This document shows, piece by piece, positions 19,201-22,037 of a stretch of DNA of 22,037 bases. Every line of letters starts with the position of its first letter. The first letter of the stretch is position 1. The translations under genes and the position numbers were made by a program. Under the pieces are notes generated by a model. It searched no databases and had not been told where the DNA came from. It saw nothing but the letters and a program-made list of their open reading frames with translations. The stretch comes from a virus: IMG/VR virus record IMGVR_UViG_3300034685_000135, positions 1 through 22,037 of that record. One strand, written 5' to 3'.

Positions 19201-19992
19201 TTGTTAGAGATAAATAAGATTTACTGTATGGATTGCAGAGAAAGAATGAAATTAATAGAGGATAAAAGTATAGATTTAGTAATAGCAGATCCTCCTTATA
19301 ATATAGGAGGTAACGGAAAACCAAGTGTTAAGTGGGAAACTAAAAAAATTAAAACGGTTAAAGAAAAGTGGGATATTTTTAATGAGAGTAGTTTTTATAA
19401 GTTTAATTTAGTATGGATAAGTGAATGTAAGCGTATATTAAAAGACAATGGAAACATATTAATTTTTGGTAACAAAGATAATATATACGAAGTTGGATAT
19501 ATATTGAAAAAGTTGAATTTTGATATTAAAAACCACATTATTTGGTTTAAAAGAAACTCGCCTCCTAATGTTACTTGTAGAACATTAACACATTCTTGTG
19601 AACATATTATTTGGGCAGTAAATGGTAAAAAGAATTGGACATTTAATTATTGGGTAGCAAAGGAGCTTAATGGTGGTAAACAACAAAGAGATTTATATGA
19701 TATTCCAATGACTCCGCCAAAAGAAAAAGTTTATGGGAAACATCTTGCGCAAAAACCTCTTGAGTTAATTAAAAGACTTGTTTTGACTTTTTCAAATGAA
19801 AGTGATTTAGTTCTTGATCCGTTTATGGGTAGTGGAACAACAGCAGTAGTTTGTAAAATGTTTAACAGAAATTTTATTGGATTTGAGATTAATGGAGATT
19901 ATTGTGATATTGCAGAAAGACGAATTAAAAATATAAGTAAAACTGAGAAAAATGAAGAAAAACAAAGAAATAAAGAAATTATTTTTGGATAA
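19201..19992 (+). CDS. DNA adenine methyltransferase, beta order (DPPY)
   Basis: TTG 19201 follows AGGAGG eight bases upstream in the repeated leader. The 263-residue protein has DPPY at 30-33 (VIADPPYNIGG) and LDPFMGSGTT at 205-214, the beta order of N6_N4_Mtase. DPPY favours N6-adenine methylation. KPLELIKRLVLTFSNESDLV before the AdoMet motif is the usual KP-L helix. The last 25 residues are Lys/Glu-rich. The first residues, MLEINKIYCMDCRERM, are typical of the family. It is unlike the enzyme at 16959 apart from the motifs, so they are not recent duplicates. Confidence 0.88.
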   Translation: MLEINKIYCMDCRERMKLIEDKSIDLVIADPPYNIGGNGKPSVKWETKKIKTVKEKWDIFNESSFYKFNLVWISECKRILKDNGNILIFGNKDNIYEVGYILKKLNFDIKNHIIWFKRNSPPNVTCRTLTHSCEHIIWAVNGKKNWTFNYWVAKELNGGKQQRDLYDIPMTPPKEKVYGKHLAQKPLELIKRLVLTFSNESDLVLDPFMGSGTTAVVCKMFNRNFIGFEINGDYCDIAERRIKNISKTEKNEEKQRNKEIIFG

Positions 19993-20033
19993 AATGTTAA
20001 TTTTATACAACTGTAAAAATGGGAGGAGATATT

Positions 20034-20318
20034 ATGAAAATACGAATAGAAAATGAATTTAGGGTAGTGGATTATGATGTTATAGAAATTGTGGAGGAAT
20101 TTTTGGATAAAAATAATTCGAGTTATGTAATAAGAGGTACTGTAAATGGTGAATCAGTCAATCTTGTAAGATTTAAAGAATTTAAAGATTGCGTGGAAGA
20201 ATTTAATAAAATTATAGAATGTAATAATATTTATGTTTTAAATCCCAATAAAAATAGCACTATAAAAACTAATATAACTCCTAGAGTACAAATCTTTAAT
20301 CGAAATCTTCTTTTTTAA
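20034..20318 (+). CDS. Hypothetical phage protein (94 aa)
   Basis: ATG 20034 is preferred because GGGAGGAG lies directly upstream; an earlier in-frame ATG at 20019 would translate the ribosome site itself (MGGDIM). The product starts MKIRIENEFRVVDYDVIEIV and has strand-rich segments, YVIRGTVNGESVNLVRFKEF, and a helix, VEEFNKIIECNNIYV. No family was recognised. Confidence 0.65.
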   Translation: MKIRIENEFRVVDYDVIEIVEEFLDKNNSSYVIRGTVNGESVNLVRFKEFKDCVEEFNKIIECNNIYVLNPNKNSTIKTNITPRVQIFNRNLLF

Positions 20319-20344
20319 CAAATATATTTTAAAGGATGATATAT

Positions 20345-20821
20345 ATGCCACGTCAAATAAAATGCCAATATTGCAATAAAAAATTTGACAAAATAGAAGG
20401 CAATTATGAAAAAGTAAATACAAAATATTACCATAAAGAATGTTTTATAAAATGGCAACAAGAAAATCAAGATCGACAAGAATTATATGATTACATAAGA
20501 GAGATATTTCATATAACCTTTCCTACTGGACTTATGTTAAAACAAATAAAAGAATACAAAGAAAAAAGGGGTTATACCTACAAAGGTATGACTCTCGCCC
20601 TTAAATATTTTTTTATGGTTCAAACTCATAGTGCAGATATTCCAACTTTAGGTATTATACCTTATGTTTATGACCAAGCTAAAAAATATTGGCGAAATAT
20701 AGAAATTAAACAGAAGCGAATGGAGAAAACAATAAAAATGGAAGATAAAATTGTAATTAATTTATTATCAGATCAATCTAACAACCAATTAATAGAAACA
20801 TATAAAATAGAAAATATATAA
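20345..20821 (+). CDS. Zinc-finger-like protein upstream of the helicase (158 aa)
   Basis: ATG 20345 is used; AAAGGA is eight bases upstream (20331-20336). The N-terminus has CQYCNKKFDKIEGNYEKV and later YYHKECF, which together form a Cys2-His-Cys zinc finger of LIM-like spacing. The rest is helical and charged, with a GYTYKGMTLALKYFF segment and a tail rich in Lys. Its position directly before the DnaB-like helicase suggests a helicase-loading or replication accessory role, but no helicase-loader motif is present. Confidence 0.7.
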   Translation: MPRQIKCQYCNKKFDKIEGNYEKVNTKYYHKECFIKWQQENQDRQELYDYIREIFHITFPTGLMLKQIKEYKEKRGYTYKGMTLALKYFFMVQTHSADIPTLGIIPYVYDQAKKYWRNIEIKQKRMEKTIKMEDKIVINLLSDQSNNQLIETYKIENI

Positions 20822-20835
20822 TGGAGTGGTACCTA

Positions 20836-22037
20836 TTGATTCAAGATAAAAGAAGTATATTTCAAGTTTTAGGTTGCTTAATTAAAGAACCTGATTTATT
20901 TATTAAATATGACAATATTAAATTAGATAGAGATGACTTCCCTGAAAGATTTCATAAAATTATTTTTGCGGTAATTTCAAATTTATATGAACAAGGTGTT
21001 GAAAAATTAGATGCTTTAGCTATAGATAGTTTTTTAGCCAAATATAAAGCACAATATGAAATATTTAATGAAAATAATGGTATAGAATATGTTAATCAAG
21101 CAACAGAAATGGCTGAAATTGAAAATTTTGAATACAATGCAATGCGAATTAAAAAATATTCTTTGCTTAGAGATTTACAAAAAAATGGATTCCAAATATC
21201 TGAAATATATGATGAAAATGATGAAGAAAAAATGATAGTATTTGATAAATTAACTATTGATGATATAGTTGAACATTATGAAATTAAATTATCTGATTTA
21301 AAAGTAAAATATTCAGTGGGTAGAAAAGCAATACAGGCTGGCGAAGGATTAAAACAATTAAAAGAACAGTATAAACAAAAACCTGAATTTGGAATACCAT
21401 TTCCAAGCCCAGGAATGACTAGAATATTAAGAGGATTTAGGAAGGGAAAATTATATTTACATTCTAGTTTAAGTGGACGTGGAAAATCAAGAAGTATGGC
21501 TGGTATGGCAACATATCAAGCAGTATTTTTAAATAAGCCAATATTATATATAACTACTGAACAAAAAGAAGATGAAATACAAACATTGGCTGTAGCTTAC
21601 ATATCTCAAGTTGATGAAGAAAAATTTTTAATAAATACTTATAACTTAGAAGAAGAAAAAAGAATCAATGAAGCAATTGAAAAAATAGAAAATAGTCCGC
21701 TATATATTGAATATGTACCTGATTTTACTCCAGAAAAAATACAAAATATAATCAAACATCATAAGTTGATCCATAATATAGAATATGTTTATTTTGATTA
21801 TATTAAAACTACAGTAGAAATGTTAAGCGAACTTGCAAACAAATCACGTGTTTCTGGATTAAAGGAATATAATATTTTATATATGTTTGCTGAAAAATTA
21901 AAGAGATTAACTAATAAATTAGATATAGGAATATATACAGCAACTCAATTAAATGCCGATACATATGATGCTAAAGATGATTATAATGAAAGGTTATTAC
22001 GGGGTGCTAAAGCTATTGCAGATGCTATTGATGTAGG
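20836..22037 (+). CDS. DnaB-like replicative helicase, 3' end cut by window edge
   Basis: TTG 20836 follows GGAGTGG; 400 codons are visible. The N-terminal 100 residues have the DnaB N-domain pattern SIFQVLGCLIKEPDLFIKYD and FPERFHKIIFAVISNLYEQG. A linker follows, then the RecA-fold core: Walker A SLSGRGKS at about 211-218 (first residue Ser instead of Gly/Ala), a YITTEQ segment, and Walker B VYFDYIK around Asp321. DNADTYDAKDD-like and LRGAKAIADAIDV segments at the end match DnaB loops. It unwinds DNA ahead of the phage polymerase. No primase domain is visible in the window. Confidence 0.85.
   Translation, partial: MIQDKRSIFQVLGCLIKEPDLFIKYDNIKLDRDDFPERFHKIIFAVISNLYEQGVEKLDALAIDSFLAKYKAQYEIFNENNGIEYVNQATEMAEIENFEYNAMRIKKYSLLRDLQKNGFQISEIYDENDEEKMIVFDKLTIDDIVEHYEIKLSDLKVKYSVGRKAIQAGEGLKQLKEQYKQKPEFGIPFPSPGMTRILRGFRKGKLYLHSSLSGRGKSRSMAGMATYQAVFLNKPILYITTEQKEDEIQTLAVAYISQVDEEKFLINTYNLEEEKRINEAIEKIENSPLYIEYVPDFTPEKIQNIIKHHKLIHNIEYVYFDYIKTTVEMLSELANKSRVSGLKEYNILYMFAEKLKRLTNKLDIGIYTATQLNADTYDAKDDYNERLLRGAKAIADAIDV

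Noticed and set aside
1-22037. TGA recoded to Trp throughout the window
   Set aside because: TGA ends several intact genes (for example at 2271, 6033 and 8834) and TGG is used freely for Trp, so the code is standard despite the in-frame TGA at 6523.

Overview
The window reads as the early or replication half of an AT-rich bacteriophage or prophage. The host is probably a low-GC Firmicute of the Clostridia type. Reasons: all credible genes lie on the plus strand, they are short and packed with small gaps or overlaps, most carry strong AGGAGG-type ribosome binding sites, and TTG/GTG starts are common. Recognisable functions are phage functions: a protein with an SSB-type tail, a RecA/Sak4-like ATPase, an ORF6N antirepressor-type protein, a Mu Gam-like protein, HNH endonuclease, DNA methyltransferases, a dNMP kinase and a DnaB-like helicase. 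No structural or packaging genes, integrase, tRNA or CRISPR array is visible. The host assignment is inference from composition and gene families.

Layout. 1-2.4 kb: end of the SSB-tailed protein, RecA-like ATPase, secreted lytic transglycosylase and a tiny membrane protein. 2.4-5.3 kb: ORF6N protein, three unknown genes and a DHH/DHHA1 phosphoesterase. 5.27-5.43 kb: a structured non-coding block resembling the right end and guide RNA of an IS200/IS605 (TnpB) element, with no tnpB. 5.47-6.4 kb: Gam-like protein and a stand-alone GGQ release-factor-like protein. 6.4-9.8 kb: a patch of very small genes, many rich in cysteine, with different codon use and several broken reading frames. 9.9-11.7 kb: radical SAM protein, a decayed methyltransferase region, and a SpeD-type AdoMet decarboxylase. 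11.7-14.9 kb: more small cysteine-containing genes, a DUF6440-like lipoprotein, a gene split by a frameshift in an A9 run, and HNH endonuclease. 15-20.8 kb: ASCH-like protein, two beta-order DNA methyltransferases, DUF2283-like protein, dNMP kinase and a zinc-finger protein. 20.8 kb to the end: DnaB-like helicase, cut by the window edge.

How the parts may work together. Protein with SSB tail, RecA-like ATPase, Gam-like protein, dNMP kinase and helicase fit DNA replication, recombination and protection of DNA ends. The two intact methyltransferases have no restriction partner here and fit protection of phage DNA. The radical SAM protein, SpeD and the methyltransferases all use S-adenosylmethionine, which makes this compound a common thread of the middle region.

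The most unusual items are the orphan IS605-like RNA block, several genes whose best start position is ATT or ATA, the A9 frameshift gene, the MT-A70 tail remnant fused to a leader repeat, a repeated leader sequence just before many ribosome binding sites, and the radical SAM/SpeD pair.
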